Part shown: piece by piece, positions 52,395 to 62,100 of the stretch
How the letters are laid out: every line of letters starts with the position of its first letter
Numbering within the stretch: the first letter of the stretch is position 1
NCBI RefSeq assembly: GCF_014218355.1
Contig: NZ_AP023368.1
Coordinates: forward strand, 1,740,001-1,804,000
DNA length: 64,000 nt
Reading direction: 5' to 3'
From: Anaerocolumna chitinilytica
Lineage (GTDB): Bacteria; Bacillota; Clostridia; Lachnospirales; Lachnospiraceae
Made by a program: the position numbers and the translations under genes
The notes under the pieces: generated by a model
What the model was told of the DNA's origin: nothing
Database searches by the model: none
Seen by the model: the letters and a program-made list of their open reading frames with translations, nothing else

Positions 52395-53906
52395 ATGAAT
52401 AAAATAAAACCAAGAGCAATTATAACGACGGATTTGGAATGTGATGATATGAACTCACTAATCCATCTTTGTCTTTATCTGAATGAAATCGACATAGATG
52501 GTATTGTATATACCGCATCCCAGTTCCATTTTAATGGTGACGGAATACATACCCTTGGGGAAGTAAATACGAACTACCGCTGCCAGGGGGAAGCCGCATA
52601 CAAGACTCATATCGGGTATCCTCATCCGGACCCGGAAGCCAAAAGTTTAAAGAGCTATCGTCCCTTCGAGGCTGGCTGGATAGAATCACTCTGGAAGAAG
52701 GAATATGCCCTTGCCTATCCATACTTACTGAAACATAACCCGGACTATCCTTCTCCTGAAAGATTATTAAGCATTACAAAGTATGGAAATATCGCCTTTG
52801 AAGGTGACGTCAGAGAAGATACGGAGGGATCTAACCTCATTAAAGAAGCTATTTTGGATAAGGATGAAAGAATACTCTACCTGCTTTCCTGGGGTGGTGT
52901 AAATACAATTGTTCGTGCCTTATTATCAATAGCAGATGAATATAAAAGTACGGACCAGTGGGAGAAGATCTATAAGTTAGTGTGCCGTAAGGTTAGAATT
53001 CTGGGCGTTTTTGATGGTGTCGGACAGGATAATAGTTACGAAGACCACGCAAAGGCGCTATACCCGGATATTAAAATACTGAATACGGATTTTATGTACG
53101 GTAGTTTTATGGCTTCCATAAGTGAGCAAGGGGATTGTATTGAAACCTTTCGCAGTGAGTGGCTGAAGAAAAATATAAAATACGGTCATGGGGATTTGAT
53201 GTCTAAGTACGGTCTTTTTGGGGATGGAACTTACTTTGAGGGGGAACCGGAGATTTTTCAATATGGCACTCAGCTATCCTTAAACTGGGGATTTGACGCA
53301 ATACCTAATGTGATTTTTAATCCCTATGACTTTCTGGGAGAGGGAGACAGCGGGACCTATGTGCTGCTGTTTGATGTTGGGTTAAGAGGACTAGAAAATG
53401 GGAACTATGGAACACTGCTGGGACGTGTTTTTGAAAGTGGTAACAGGCCGCAGAAGGGATACAACTACTTTACCGGAGATGTAGGCAACCCCAACCGGTT
53501 CCTGCGTGCATATCAGGAGGAATGGGCAGCCCGTGCCGATTGGTGTGTCAAACCCTTTGAAGAATGCAATCACCCCCCTATTGTCAGTGTGAAAAAAGGG
53601 GATATAACCGCTGCAGCCGGTGAAGTTGTTTTACTTGAGGGAAACGCTTCGGATCCGGATGGGGATTCTTTAAAATCATGTTGGTTTGTATATCATCAAG
53701 GCAGTAATTATTCCGGAATAGCAACGGATCTGCGTGTATGGGAACCGATGCATTTTTGTACTCGCTTTACAGTTCCAAAGGATGCCAAACCTGGTGATTA
53801 TTTTAACTTAATCTTAGAAGTTCAGGATGATGCAAAAAAACCGATTACCCGTTATGCACAGGTAATTATTAACGTGAAAGAAGGAGAAGCTGAGAAAATG
53901 AAATAG
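52395..53906 (+). CDS. DUF1593 nucleoside-hydrolase-like protein
   Basis: This 503-aa protein begins RAIITTDLECDDMNSLIHLCLYLNEIDIDGIVYTASQ, a nucleoside-hydrolase-like Asp cluster typical of DUF1593. LYLLSWGGVNTIVRALLSI and GTYVLLFDVGLRGLENGNYGTLLGR follow. A C-terminal Ig-like domain (from about 400; VKKGDITAAAGEVVLLEGNASDPDGD) completes it. No signal peptide is present. The family is linked to polysaccharide breakdown, but the reaction is not established. Confidence 0.9.
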   Translation: MNKIKPRAIITTDLECDDMNSLIHLCLYLNEIDIDGIVYTASQFHFNGDGIHTLGEVNTNYRCQGEAAYKTHIGYPHPDPEAKSLKSYRPFEAGWIESLWKKEYALAYPYLLKHNPDYPSPERLLSITKYGNIAFEGDVREDTEGSNLIKEAILDKDERILYLLSWGGVNTIVRALLSIADEYKSTDQWEKIYKLVCRKVRILGVFDGVGQDNSYEDHAKALYPDIKILNTDFMYGSFMASISEQGDCIETFRSEWLKKNIKYGHGDLMSKYGLFGDGTYFEGEPEIFQYGTQLSLNWGFDAIPNVIFNPYDFLGEGDSGTYVLLFDVGLRGLENGNYGTLLGRVFESGNRPQKGYNYFTGDVGNPNRFLRAYQEEWAARADWCVKPFEECNHPPIVSVKKGDITAAAGEVVLLEGNASDPDGDSLKSCWFVYHQGSNYSGIATDLRVWEPMHFCTRFTVPKDAKPGDYFNLILEVQDDAKKPITRYAQVIINVKEGEAEKMK

Positions 53907-53980
53907 ATAAAATACAGGAAGAAAATTATCTAGAAAATTTATTTAACACAAGTAGTGAATAACGAAGGCTTTTAATACCA

Positions 53981-54034
53981 AGACTGCCATTGGAGGACTG
54001 TTTGAGATACTCAGTTCTTCTGGCAGTTTTATTT
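53981..54034 (+). terminator. Rho-independent terminator
   Basis: ACTGCCA and TGGCAGT close an extended stem with inner pairing GAGGACTG/CAGTTCTTC, followed by TTTTATTTTATT. Confidence 0.8.
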
Positions 54035-54185
54035 TATTAGGAGCGTTAAGATTTTCGATTTCTATGATTGCAAAGTTATTAGCATTATAAATTAATCTGT
54101 GTGTTGATTATATGTCATTTTATTAGTATACTTTATCTAAAATAGGTAGCCAACCCGGCTTAGACGAATGATTGTGAGAAAAATA

Positions 54186-54833
54186 ATGAGCAGAAATAAA
54201 AATAATATACCGTTTATTTTTATATTACTTTTGATAGTTCTTATTATCGGTTTCCTTTTTATCATACAACCGGTTAAGAAGTTTGATACTTATGAGGTCA
54301 AAAGCACTTCCTTCAAAAAAGTACTCAAAAGAGATATGCTGGATTCAATTGTTAATAAGATGTTTACCGGCGAGAAAGATTTTCAATTTAGTTTATCGGA
54401 ACAAGACGTAAATGATATTATTTCAGGAAAGACAGATCTACTAAAAAAGGGAAACCTTGATAGCTTGCATTGTGTAATAAAAGACGGATATGCTATTTTT
54501 TATGCAGACCTAAAGCTATTTTCAACCATAAGAACACAGGTAATATTGAAGACGAATATTCAGGTAAGAGATAATAATGTTATTATTAAGGTCGACAAAG
54601 CGTATATGGGCCGGCTTCCGGTTTTAAAAAGTTTCCTATTCGATATTCTAAAGGATAAAATGAAGAACGTAAATTCGGCTAACTCTGAAATAACCTTCCC
54701 CATTGTGCTTCCTGAAGCGATTACTGTAAATGATTTTGAAATCTCAAACAATATAAACTTTAAACTAAAAGTAACGATTAAATCAGTCAGTGATTTTCTT
54801 GCGTTGTTAAAATATTTTGAAAATGCAGAATAA
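54186..54833 (+). CDS. Membrane-anchored YpmS-like protein
   Basis: ATG 54186 (215 aa) or the in-frame ATG 54168 may be used; neither has a strong ribosome-binding site. There is one N-terminal TM (about residues 9-28), then an extracytoplasmic domain of LolA/YpmS-like appearance (FSLSEQDVNDIISGK, LHCVIKDGYAIFYADLKL, IKVDKAYMGRLPV). YpmS-type (DUF2140) proteins are uncharacterised envelope proteins. The family call is tentative. Confidence 0.65.
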   Translation: MSRNKNNIPFIFILLLIVLIIGFLFIIQPVKKFDTYEVKSTSFKKVLKRDMLDSIVNKMFTGEKDFQFSLSEQDVNDIISGKTDLLKKGNLDSLHCVIKDGYAIFYADLKLFSTIRTQVILKTNIQVRDNNVIIKVDKAYMGRLPVLKSFLFDILKDKMKNVNSANSEITFPIVLPEAITVNDFEISNNINFKLKVTIKSVSDFLALLKYFENAE

Positions 54834-54871
54834 ATCGAAACACAAAGAAATTTTGTAAGATTATTATAATC

Positions 54872-54902
54872 CAAAGTCCGAGGCAATTGTCTCGGACTTT
54901 GT
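54872..54902 (+). terminator. Rho-independent terminator
   Basis: CAAAGTCCGAG and CTCGGACTTTG form a perfect 11-bp stem with an 8-base loop. There is little T-run on either side. Confidence 0.7.
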
Positions 54903-54945
54903 TAAGGTGCGCCGGCAGGCGTAAGTTCTAACGGGTTTATTATAT

Positions 54946-55202
54946 TTAACCTTTGTGTAATGAGCTGTTTTTATCGATCTCTTTAGTAATTCGGTTTCTT
55001 AATTGAAGCAGATACATATCTGATTTAGGGAACAGTGGAAGGTTATTGGTTCGGAAAGCTCACCTTCCAAGAGGTCTAGAACATATTCTCTGCTTGTCAG
55101 GGATTCCAAAAGCTGGCAAGCCCTTAGGTCATTCAGGGCTTCGTTATGAACCATCATTCGGATAGACTCTTCCGGATGTCTTGCGGCGATTAGCAGTCTT
55201 TG
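54946..55202 (-). pseudogene. Relic of an unidentified gene (C-terminal piece)
   Basis: The minus strand reads RLLIAARHPEESIRMMVHNEALNDLRACQLLESLTSREYVLDLLEG, then after a frameshift near 55020 YLLQLRNRITKEIDKNSS and a stop at 54946. The sequence is clearly former coding DNA with good codon use, but the start and most of the gene are missing. It looks like the C-terminal segment of a large enzyme; I cannot name the family. Confidence 0.7.
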
Positions 55203-55271
55203 GTATAATAAGGGAATACAAAGATTTACAGATGATTAAAACAGTCGTGCATAAAGAATTGGAGGAACAGG

Positions 55272-56141
55272 ATGAATATAAAAAAAGTAGCAGTAGTTAC
55301 AGGCGGAAATTCCGGCATGGGAAAAGCAACAGTAGCTGCACTTGCCGATAAGGGCTATAGTGTTGTAATGGCAGTCAGAAGCAGTGAAAGAGGAGAGGCA
55401 GCAAGAAAAGAACTTCTTGAGATAAAGCAGCAAAGAGATATCAAGGTTATGCAGTGTGATTTGGGTTCCATGGAAAGTGTCAGAAATTTTACAGAAGAGT
55501 TTAAGGATAATTATTCTTCCCTTGATGTATTGGTAAACAATGCAGGAGTTATCTCATTAAGCAGAAGAGAGACGGTGGATGGTTTGGAGGAGCAATTTGG
55601 AGTAAATCACATAGGGCATTTTCTCTTGACTCTTGGACTCTTAAGCTGTATGAAGAAAGGAAGCCGGATTATTAATGTTGCTTCCGGTGCACATAAGATA
55701 GGAAAGATACATTTTGATGACTATAATCTGACCAAGGGTTTTAAGCCTTTCTATGTAATAAGAGCTTATGGGCAATCAAAACTTGCCAATATCTTATTCA
55801 CCAGAGAACTGGCAGAACGATTACGGGACAGAGAAATCATGGTGAATTGCTGCCATCCAGGTGCAGTGGCAACTTCGATAGGTGTAGATAGAAATACTGG
55901 GTTTGGTAAAGGGATAACTTCATGTTTAAAGCCTTTCTTCTTAAGTCCGGAAGAAGGTGCGAAGACAGCGGTATATTTGGCCACGGAAGCGATGGGAGGA
56001 ATGGTTACCGGGAAATATTTCTACCGTAATCAGATGGCAAAGACCTCAAAGGCAGCAAAGAGTAGAAAGATGGCAAGAGAACTCTTCGAGTTAAGTGAAA
56101 ATATTACGGGAGTAAGCTTTGAAGATGCAACTAAAAGATAG
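55272..56141 (+). CDS. Short-chain dehydrogenase/reductase
   Basis: This 289-aa protein has the NAD(P) motif TGGNSGMGKA (residues 10-19), NNAG (VLVNNAGVIS), the catalytic Ser in NVASGAHKIG and YGQSK (Tyr about 166, Lys about 170). It resembles retinol-dehydrogenase/WW-oxidoreductase-like classical SDRs (HPGAVATSIG). Substrate unknown. The start has TTGGAGG. Confidence 0.92.
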   Translation: MNIKKVAVVTGGNSGMGKATVAALADKGYSVVMAVRSSERGEAARKELLEIKQQRDIKVMQCDLGSMESVRNFTEEFKDNYSSLDVLVNNAGVISLSRRETVDGLEEQFGVNHIGHFLLTLGLLSCMKKGSRIINVASGAHKIGKIHFDDYNLTKGFKPFYVIRAYGQSKLANILFTRELAERLRDREIMVNCCHPGAVATSIGVDRNTGFGKGITSCLKPFFLSPEEGAKTAVYLATEAMGGMVTGKYFYRNQMAKTSKAAKSRKMARELFELSENITGVSFEDATKR

Positions 56142-56235
56142 GATTTGAGATCAGATCATAATAGACTTAGGCTGCTTGTTTGTTTTTAAAATAGGTGGTA
56201 ATAAAAAGCATGCTGAAAAGGAGCAGATTATATAT

Positions 56236-56583
56236 ATGAAAAGGTATAAAAAACGAAAAGAATTCAGTCTTTGGGTGTGGATAGCCTTATTCCTTTTATT
56301 TGTAGCGGTCATGATAGGAGTATGCTATCTTATTAGCTGGCACTACCATTTTCAATATATGCATGTTCTGGAGAATGTGGGAATTCTATTACTTGCAGCA
56401 GGAGGGCTATCCTTTTTTGGAGATATTAGCATTCGAAGCAACGTAAAAGATAATCAGACCAAATTAAACAGTGAGTGGTCCAGAGGTTTGAGTGAGGACC
56501 TGAAGCTGGCAGCAGGCAGCCGAGTATTTTCTATAATATTAGGCATCGCCGGATTAATATTGTTAGTTATTCCGATTTTATAG
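56236..56583 (+). CDS. Small three-TM protein (DUF3899-like)
   Basis: ATG 56236 is preferred (115 aa); AAAGGAG lies upstream, though about 13 bases away, and an in-frame ATG at 56176 has no site. A basic start (KRYKKRKEF) is followed by TM helices at about 12-34, 45-63 and 95-114. DUF3899-type proteins share this layout, but the assignment is tentative. Confidence 0.65.
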   Translation: MKRYKKRKEFSLWVWIALFLLFVAVMIGVCYLISWHYHFQYMHVLENVGILLLAAGGLSFFGDISIRSNVKDNQTKLNSEWSRGLSEDLKLAAGSRVFSIILGIAGLILLVIPIL

Positions 56584-56606
56584 CTTTCTTATAAAGAAAG
56601 TTTAAA

Positions 56607-56717
56607 GCAGAAGGTCAGATATACTTCAATCCAGATAATCCGGATAATCTATATGTCAATATAAAGACAGATTGGATTGATAACTCCTATGTGATTTTTA
56701 CAGTAAAGCAGCAATAA
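56607..56717 (+). pseudogene. Fragment of a protein C-terminus
   Basis: A 36-codon frame without start reads EGQIYFNPDNPDNLYVNIKT, then DWIDNSYVIFTVKQQ and a stop. The composition looks coding, but an upstream stop in the same frame cuts it off. Source unknown. Confidence 0.4.
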
Positions 56718-56721
56718 AAAT

Positions 56722-56813
56722 AAGGGCTGTTCCCATGGCATTTATGTACAGACCTCTCATAAGTTAGAATTAGTCTGACTTATAAGGGGTACTCAATAGG
56801 AAACAGTCCTTTT
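56722..56813 (+). terminator. Long terminator-like hairpin
   Basis: AAGGGCTGTTCC pairs with GGAAACAGTCCTTT across a long loop that contains a second hairpin (CTTATAAGTCAGA-type pairing). It may act in both directions between convergent genes. Confidence 0.6.
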
Positions 56814-56833
56814 ACAATTCAGAAATTAAATAC

Positions 56834-58225
56834 TTACATGCGCGTAGCGGCATCCAAAGCTAGAGCTGACCGTTCACATTCCTCTGTCAGCATGGTGATT
56901 TGATAGCAAAGAGGACTTCCTTTCATTTTCTCGGATACATAACTAAGTCCGTTGGTACGTTCATCAAGGAGAGGATGATCGATTTGCCCGGGATCACCAA
57001 GAAGAATGACTTTGGTACCCTTTCCGACTCGGGTTACGATACCTTTTACCTGCTTCGGTGTCAGATTCTGAGCTTCGTCGATTATCAGATAAGTATGGGT
57101 AATAGAGCGGCCACGGATGAAATTCATAGCCTCCGCCATTATGATACCCCGGGAAAACAATTCGTCTATCTTGCCTTTTAACTCTTTTTCATTCTTATAT
57201 CGCTCATTCTCGTTTCTGTCGACCAGGATTTCCAGATTATCAATGATGGGTCTTAGAAAAGGCGCGATCTTTTCCTGCTCTGTTCCGGGCAGAAAACCGA
57301 TATCATCATCAAATTGAACATTGGGTCTTGTAATTAAGATTCTGCGGTAGTGCTTCTTATCGGTGTTAAATATTTGATCAAGACCTACCGCAAGGGAATA
57401 GAAAGTCTTAGCTGTACCTGCAGGGCCTTTGACAATAACCAGAGGAGCGGTCTCCGCTTCCAACAACAGTGCTTCTTGAAGAAATTTTTGACCAACATTG
57501 GCAGGCTTAACACCGAAAGGTTCCTCTTTCAGATTTTTGAGGGGAAGGATAAGCTTGCCGTTATACCTGCCAAGAAGTGTTTTTTTCGCATTGGTCTCAG
57601 AATGTATAATAAAAAATTGATTATTTATAGGTTTAACCTTTTGCCTGAAGGAGGCATCCTCATTATGGGAGGGATTCGTTGCAGGAAGATATATCTGATC
57701 TATGGAAATTCCCTTTTTCTTAAATTCACTCATAGCTTTATCAGAAGTGAATACATCCAACCGGCCTGAATATTGATCTCCAAGTTGAGGAGATTGTTCA
57801 GTGGTGAAATCCTCAGCGATAATGCCGATTTTTTGGGATTTCAAGCGCACAAGGATGTCTTTCGTAACAAGTATTACACATTCTCCCTGTTCTGCAAGTC
57901 CTTTACATACCTTTAGTATTCGATTATCATTGGAATCGGATATAAAACCAAAGGGAAGGTCCACATGTACGAAATTAGCTTCTATTTTAAGAAGGCCACC
58001 CTTATTTAAGGAAACTCCTTCAAAAAGATTGCCGGTTTGCCTTAACTGCTCCAGATAGCGGATAGATTGTCTGGCATTGGCCCCGCGCTCACCTTCTTCA
58101 TTCTTTAATTTATCTAATTCTTCTAATACAGCGATGGGCAATACCACCTTGTTTTCTTCAAATGAAAGCAGAGCATAAGGAGATTGAATCAAAACATTCG
58201 TGTCTAAAACATAAGTTTTTGTCAT
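56834..58225 (-). CDS. PhoH-family protein with N-terminal PIN domain
   Basis: This 463-aa protein has an N-terminal PIN nuclease domain (YVLDTNVLIQSP, Asp pair; VVLPIAVLEELDKLK) at residues 1-150. A C-terminal PhoH ATPase follows, with Walker A KGPAGTAKT (about 260) and Walker B YLIIDEAQN. This PhoH2-type fusion is an RNA helicase/RNase in characterised members (B. subtilis YlaK relatives). ATG 58225 has TGGAGG. Confidence 0.93.
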   Translation of the reverse strand: MTKTYVLDTNVLIQSPYALLSFEENKVVLPIAVLEELDKLKNEEGERGANARQSIRYLEQLRQTGNLFEGVSLNKGGLLKIEANFVHVDLPFGFISDSNDNRILKVCKGLAEQGECVILVTKDILVRLKSQKIGIIAEDFTTEQSPQLGDQYSGRLDVFTSDKAMSEFKKKGISIDQIYLPATNPSHNEDASFRQKVKPINNQFFIIHSETNAKKTLLGRYNGKLILPLKNLKEEPFGVKPANVGQKFLQEALLLEAETAPLVIVKGPAGTAKTFYSLAVGLDQIFNTDKKHYRRILITRPNVQFDDDIGFLPGTEQEKIAPFLRPIIDNLEILVDRNENERYKNEKELKGKIDELFSRGIIMAEAMNFIRGRSITHTYLIIDEAQNLTPKQVKGIVTRVGKGTKVILLGDPGQIDHPLLDERTNGLSYVSEKMKGSPLCYQITMLTEECERSALALDAATRM

Positions 58226-58296
58226 GGGAAACCTCCATTGTTATTGTTTTCAAATTCCGACGTCCGGTAACATAACCTGGAAATGCTTGGGTAATG

Positions 58297-58330
58297 AAAA
58301 AAGCTCACTGCGAAAAGGGCAGTAAGCTTA
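58297..58330 (-). terminator. Minus-strand terminator
   Basis: On the minus strand AAGCTTACTGC pairs with GCAGTGAGCTT and is followed by TTTTTTCATT. It ends the small gene at 58332. Confidence 0.8.
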
Positions 58331-58331
58331 C

Positions 58332-58475
58332 TTAGGAATGATAGCGGGATAAAGGGACATAGATATATTTTCTGGATAAAAAATGACGTTTGACAAAGAA
58401 AAAGAACATTCCAATACTAGAAAGAAAGGAAAGAATCCAAAAAGCCGGTTTCCACAGAACTTGCAGTATCATCAT
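58332..58475 (-). CDS. 47-aa single-TM protein
   Basis: ATG 58475 follows GGGAGG by 8 bases on the minus strand. The product (MMILQVLWKPAFWILSFLSS, then FFFFVKRHFLSRK) has one hydrophobic helix and a basic tail. It ends at its own terminator. Function unknown. Confidence 0.6.
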   Translation of the reverse strand: MMILQVLWKPAFWILSFLSSIGMFFFFVKRHFLSRKYIYVPLSRYHS

Positions 58476-58610
58476 AGGCTTAACCTCCCAGAGATTATAG
58501 AAAAAGTGATTTTGCATCTACTTTAGTTATAGCTTATAGTGTAATAACTTGCTATCACAAGGATGTAAAGTATTTATCATATAAATGTAAACCTCTATAT
58601 TCACAACTGT

Positions 58611-58669
58611 AAAACAAATCAAACCGTAACTGCTTTTACATGTTTGCAGTTACGGTTTGATTTGTTTTT
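58611..58669. terminator. Strong bidirectional terminator
   Basis: A perfect 22-bp stem (58612-58633 with 58646-58667) is followed by T-runs on the plus strand and preceded by A-runs. It serves the minus-strand gene ending at 58704 and blocks transcription from the left. Confidence 0.9.
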
Positions 58670-58703
58670 ACAGAATGGATACTTAAGTAATCGGATACTT
58701 ATT

Positions 58704-59018
58704 TTATTCTTCTGCAGTAGTATTAGTATCTTCAGAAACTTTGGTTGCATTGTCGCCGACATTGCTCTTACAGCCGCAGCCACAGGAGTCTTCTTCTTCA
58801 TCGTCATCAAAGTCATCGTCAAAATCATCATCAAAGTCTTCCAGATAATCAGGGGTAAAATATCTGTAAACAGCGTAAGCAATACCTGCTACAGCAGCTA
58901 CAGCACCGATTACAGCCAATATCATTACGATGCAGTTGCCGGATTTTTCCTCATGTTTTTTGTGTAATAAATCCCCTAGCTTTACCGCATTTAGTAAATC
59001 TTCCATCTTTGCATTCAT
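58704..59018 (-). CDS. Small membrane protein with Asp-rich repeats and Cys tail
   Basis: ATG 59018 is chosen for AGAAAGGACG upstream (104 aa). An amphipathic N-terminal helix (MEDLLNAVKLGDLLHKKHEE), one TM (about 32-52), an acidic repeat (three DDFD units and EEE) and CGCGC follow. Similar small proteins with DUF4366-like layout occur in Lachnospiraceae. Function unknown; the acidic/Cys tail could bind metal. Confidence 0.7.
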   Translation of the reverse strand: MNAKMEDLLNAVKLGDLLHKKHEEKSGNCIVMILAVIGAVAAVAGIAYAVYRYFTPDYLEDFDDDFDDDFDDDEEEDSCGCGCKSNVGDNATKVSEDTNTTAEE

Positions 59019-59135
59019 AATAGCACGTCCTTTCTGGGTATACTTTCTGTGTATAATAGTCATTTCCATTTCATCAAGTTTATTATACCACGAACAGGTT
59101 CATTTTACTATAAAAAAACTGGGAAATGGTTGAAT

Positions 59136-61526
59136 TTATGATAATTTCTGTAATTTTGCAAAGGAGGCAAGCATTTTTTTCGTGCCTGCCGCGGAGAAAT
59201 CTACAGTAACTTCATAGTCTTTTCCCGCATTATTAATGTTTGTTACCAATCCAACTCCAAACTTGATATGAGAAACCGTATCACCGATTCCGTAGTCTAT
59301 CTTACCAAGATTGCTGCCACCGAATTCCCTTGGCTGTGGTGCAGTAGATTTGTTTTTGTCAAATATACTTCCGGCATAGATATCTCTGTTATTTAAGGTG
59401 CCGGCCTGACCAGAGGAATTAGAGAACTTCTCTTTATAGTTTACACCGGAAGGCTGGTAACCATTCCCCGGACGGGTTACTCCTGCCGGCTGTAACCGGT
59501 TATTAAACTCCGGTACCAGACTGGCATGGGAATTACTGCGGAAGGGATTGGAATTAAAAGGATTCTGTTCCATCGTAAGTAAATATCGCGGTATTTCACG
59601 GATGAATCGGGAAGGTCTGTTAAATTGTGTTTCACCTCTTAGCATTCGCTGGTTGCAGGCACTCAAGGAAAGTCGCTTCATAGCTCTCGTTATACCAACA
59701 TAGCAGAGTCTTCGCTCTTCCTCAATCTCAGTCTCCGGGTCATCTGCATGGATGGACATATAGCTTGGAAAAATACCTTCTTCCATACCGCACAGATAAA
59801 CATATGGAAATTCCAGGCCCTTTGCACTGTGAAGGGTCATCAGAACCACTACATTATTATCTTCTGCCAGATTATCAAGATCTGATACCAATGCAACTTC
59901 TTCCAGAAAATCACTGAGAGTAGGAGGTTCTAAGGCGGCTTCTTCAAAAGCAACGATTTTACTCTTTAATTCTCCGATAATCTCAATTCTGTCGTCTTCA
60001 TTCTCAAGTTCCTGCTCTTTTAAATCCTCTATGTAACCGGTAGCTTCAATGATTTCATCCAATAAGTTGCTGATAGAGTAATCCGGTTGAGCTATCTTGG
60101 ATTTTAGAATTTCTATAAGGCTGACAAAGGGAGAGATTTTAGATGCTGCCCTTTGAAGACCGGGTATATAGTCTGCCTGACGGAGAGCTTCATAAAAGCT
60201 GATATTGTTTCTGGCGGCATAATCGTCTACTTTATCGATGGTAGCTAGTCCGATTCCTCGCTTTGGTATATTGATAATACGCTTAACAGCAAGGCTGTCC
60301 AGACCGTTATCAATGGTTTTTAAATAGGAGAGCAAATCTTTTACTTCTTTACGGGCATAAAAGTTGATACTTCCGATGATTTTATATGGTATATTCTTTA
60401 CCACCAGTTTCTCTTCAAAGATACGGGACTGGGCATTGGTGCGGTAAAGAATAGCAAAATCCTGATAGGTCGCTTCTTCTGACTGTACAGTCTGGTATAT
60501 TTCGTTCACAATATATTCAGCTTCCTGAATATCTCTGTCAAATTGGGTAAAACGTACAGAGTCACCTTCTCCGTTGTCAGTCCAGAGGGCTTTGTCTTTT
60601 CGTCCTACATTGTTTGCAATTACTTCATTAGCAGCTTCTAAGATCCGTTTTGTGGAACGGTAATTTTGCTCCAGCTTGATAACCTTTGCATCCGAATACT
60701 CTTTCTCAAAATTCAGGATATTATAGATATTAGCTCCCCGGAACTTATAGATGGATTGGTCATCATCACCTACAACGCACAGGTTATGTTCTCTTACACC
60801 GTTATCATTCATACCGTCTGCCATAAGCTTGATAAGTTTAAACTGAGCAGTATTGGTGTCCTGGTACTCGTCCACCATAATGTACTGGAAGCGTCTCTGA
60901 TAGTAAGTCAGGGCTTCCTTGCTGGTCTGAAACAACTCTATCGTCTTAAAGATCAGATCATCAAAATCCAGGGCGTTGTTCGCTTTAAGACGTTTTTGAT
61001 ACTCTTTATAGACAGAAGCATATTTCTGTTTTGTAAAGTCACCAACCGCACGCAGTTCGTATTCTTCGGGAGTTACTAACTCGTCCTTGGCAGAGGAGAT
61101 AACTGAGAGAAGGCTTCGTTCCTTCATATTCTTCGTATCAATTTGTAGATATTTGCAGACCTCTCTCATCAATGTTTTCTGATCGTCGCTGTCATAGATG
61201 GTAAAACCTTTATCGTAACCCAATGCATCAATCCATCTTCTTAGTATCTTAACACATGTGGAATGGAAGGTACTGACCCAGATATTCTCGGAGCCATATC
61301 CCACGATTTTATCCACACGTTCTCTCATTTCTCCGGCAGCCTTATTGGTAAAGGTCAAGGCAAGTATATTCCAGGGATTTACTCCTTTGTTCTCCATCAG
61401 ATAGGCAATCCGGTGGGTTAATACACGGGTTTTGCCGGAGCCGGCTCCTGCCAGTATAAGAAGCGGCCCTTTATCATGTTCCACAGCCTTTCTCTGTTCT
61501 GTGTTTAAGGTATCGTAAATGCTCAT
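59136..61526 (-). CDS. pcrA: ATP-dependent DNA helicase PcrA (UvrD family)
   Basis: This 796-aa superfamily 1A helicase has Walker A GAGSGKT (residues 27-33), motif Ia ALTFTNKAAGEMRERV, motif II VDEYQDTN, motif III GDDDQSIYKFRGA, motif IV YRS, motif V TLHSAKGLEFP and motif VI YVGITRA. The C-terminal tail ends in a Tudor-like domain (YGIGDTVSHIKFGVG), as in PcrA of Firmicutes, which contacts RNA polymerase. Essential 3'-5' helicase in repair and plasmid replication. The start has AAGGTGA. Confidence 0.97.
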   Translation of the reverse strand: MSIYDTLNTEQRKAVEHDKGPLLILAGAGSGKTRVLTHRIAYLMENKGVNPWNILALTFTNKAAGEMRERVDKIVGYGSENIWVSTFHSTCVKILRRWIDALGYDKGFTIYDSDDQKTLMREVCKYLQIDTKNMKERSLLSVISSAKDELVTPEEYELRAVGDFTKQKYASVYKEYQKRLKANNALDFDDLIFKTIELFQTSKEALTYYQRRFQYIMVDEYQDTNTAQFKLIKLMADGMNDNGVREHNLCVVGDDDQSIYKFRGANIYNILNFEKEYSDAKVIKLEQNYRSTKRILEAANEVIANNVGRKDKALWTDNGEGDSVRFTQFDRDIQEAEYIVNEIYQTVQSEEATYQDFAILYRTNAQSRIFEEKLVVKNIPYKIIGSINFYARKEVKDLLSYLKTIDNGLDSLAVKRIINIPKRGIGLATIDKVDDYAARNNISFYEALRQADYIPGLQRAASKISPFVSLIEILKSKIAQPDYSISNLLDEIIEATGYIEDLKEQELENEDDRIEIIGELKSKIVAFEEAALEPPTLSDFLEEVALVSDLDNLAEDNNVVVLMTLHSAKGLEFPYVYLCGMEEGIFPSYMSIHADDPETEIEEERRLCYVGITRAMKRLSLSACNQRMLRGETQFNRPSRFIREIPRYLLTMEQNPFNSNPFRSNSHASLVPEFNNRLQPAGVTRPGNGYQPSGVNYKEKFSNSSGQAGTLNNRDIYAGSIFDKNKSTAPQPREFGGSNLGKIDYGIGDTVSHIKFGVGLVTNINNAGKDYEVTVDFSAAGTKKMLASFAKLQKLS

Positions 61527-61689
61527 GTTAATTCACCTTTCCTGTATGTTTAAAAACTCTCGATAGTCTTTTCCTTTATTTGCTCTAGGCAAACATATGT
61601 TTAATTATAACATGGAATAGGGGGGGAGACAAGGAATACCTGTTTCGTTACAAAGGAACTTATAAATTGGCTGACTGATAAGGAAATAA

Positions 61690-61926
61690 TTATGTTTGTG
61701 TGGTTTCTCCGCTGGTTTGGGCTGCCTGCTGTCCGGCTACAACAGCAGAGCTATTATCGGAAGATGTCTTTGGTTCCAGATTGCTTCTTTGAACAGATAT
61801 AGTTGCAAGAGTACTGCTGATCTGGGATAATATTACAGCTATCAGGTCGAGTTCATCTGTAGTTTTACCTTTTGCAATCGATATGGCAAGAGAAGCGGCA
61901 AGAGCCGCCAATTCTTCCGGACACAT
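61690..61926 (-). CDS. Small hypothetical protein (DUF6774-like)
   Basis: ATG 61926 is preferred because GAGAGGTGAT lies just upstream (78 aa). The protein begins CPEELAALAASLAISIAKGKTTDELDLIAVILSQISSTLATI, a pattern shared with small uncharacterised proteins of Lachnospiraceae. A Ser/Gln/Thr-rich tail follows. No function known; the family name is tentative. Confidence 0.6.
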   Translation of the reverse strand: MCPEELAALAASLAISIAKGKTTDELDLIAVILSQISSTLATISVQRSNLEPKTSSDNSSAVVAGQQAAQTSGETTQT

Positions 61927-62100
61927 AAAATCACCTCTCACCAGTATATGAAAAATGAAAGAAAGAGTGTTAAGTCTATCAAAAAAATATTAAACGAAAC
62001 AAAGTCACCTTCTGTAATTCTCTTGATTTCGTATTGCCTTGTTAAATATTTGTTTACATCAAGTTTTTAATACTATATAATGGGAGAAGAGGTGATTGTG

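Noticed and set aside
57117..58058. Plus-strand frames inside the PhoH gene
   Set aside because: Antisense shadows of a well-supported PIN-PhoH protein.
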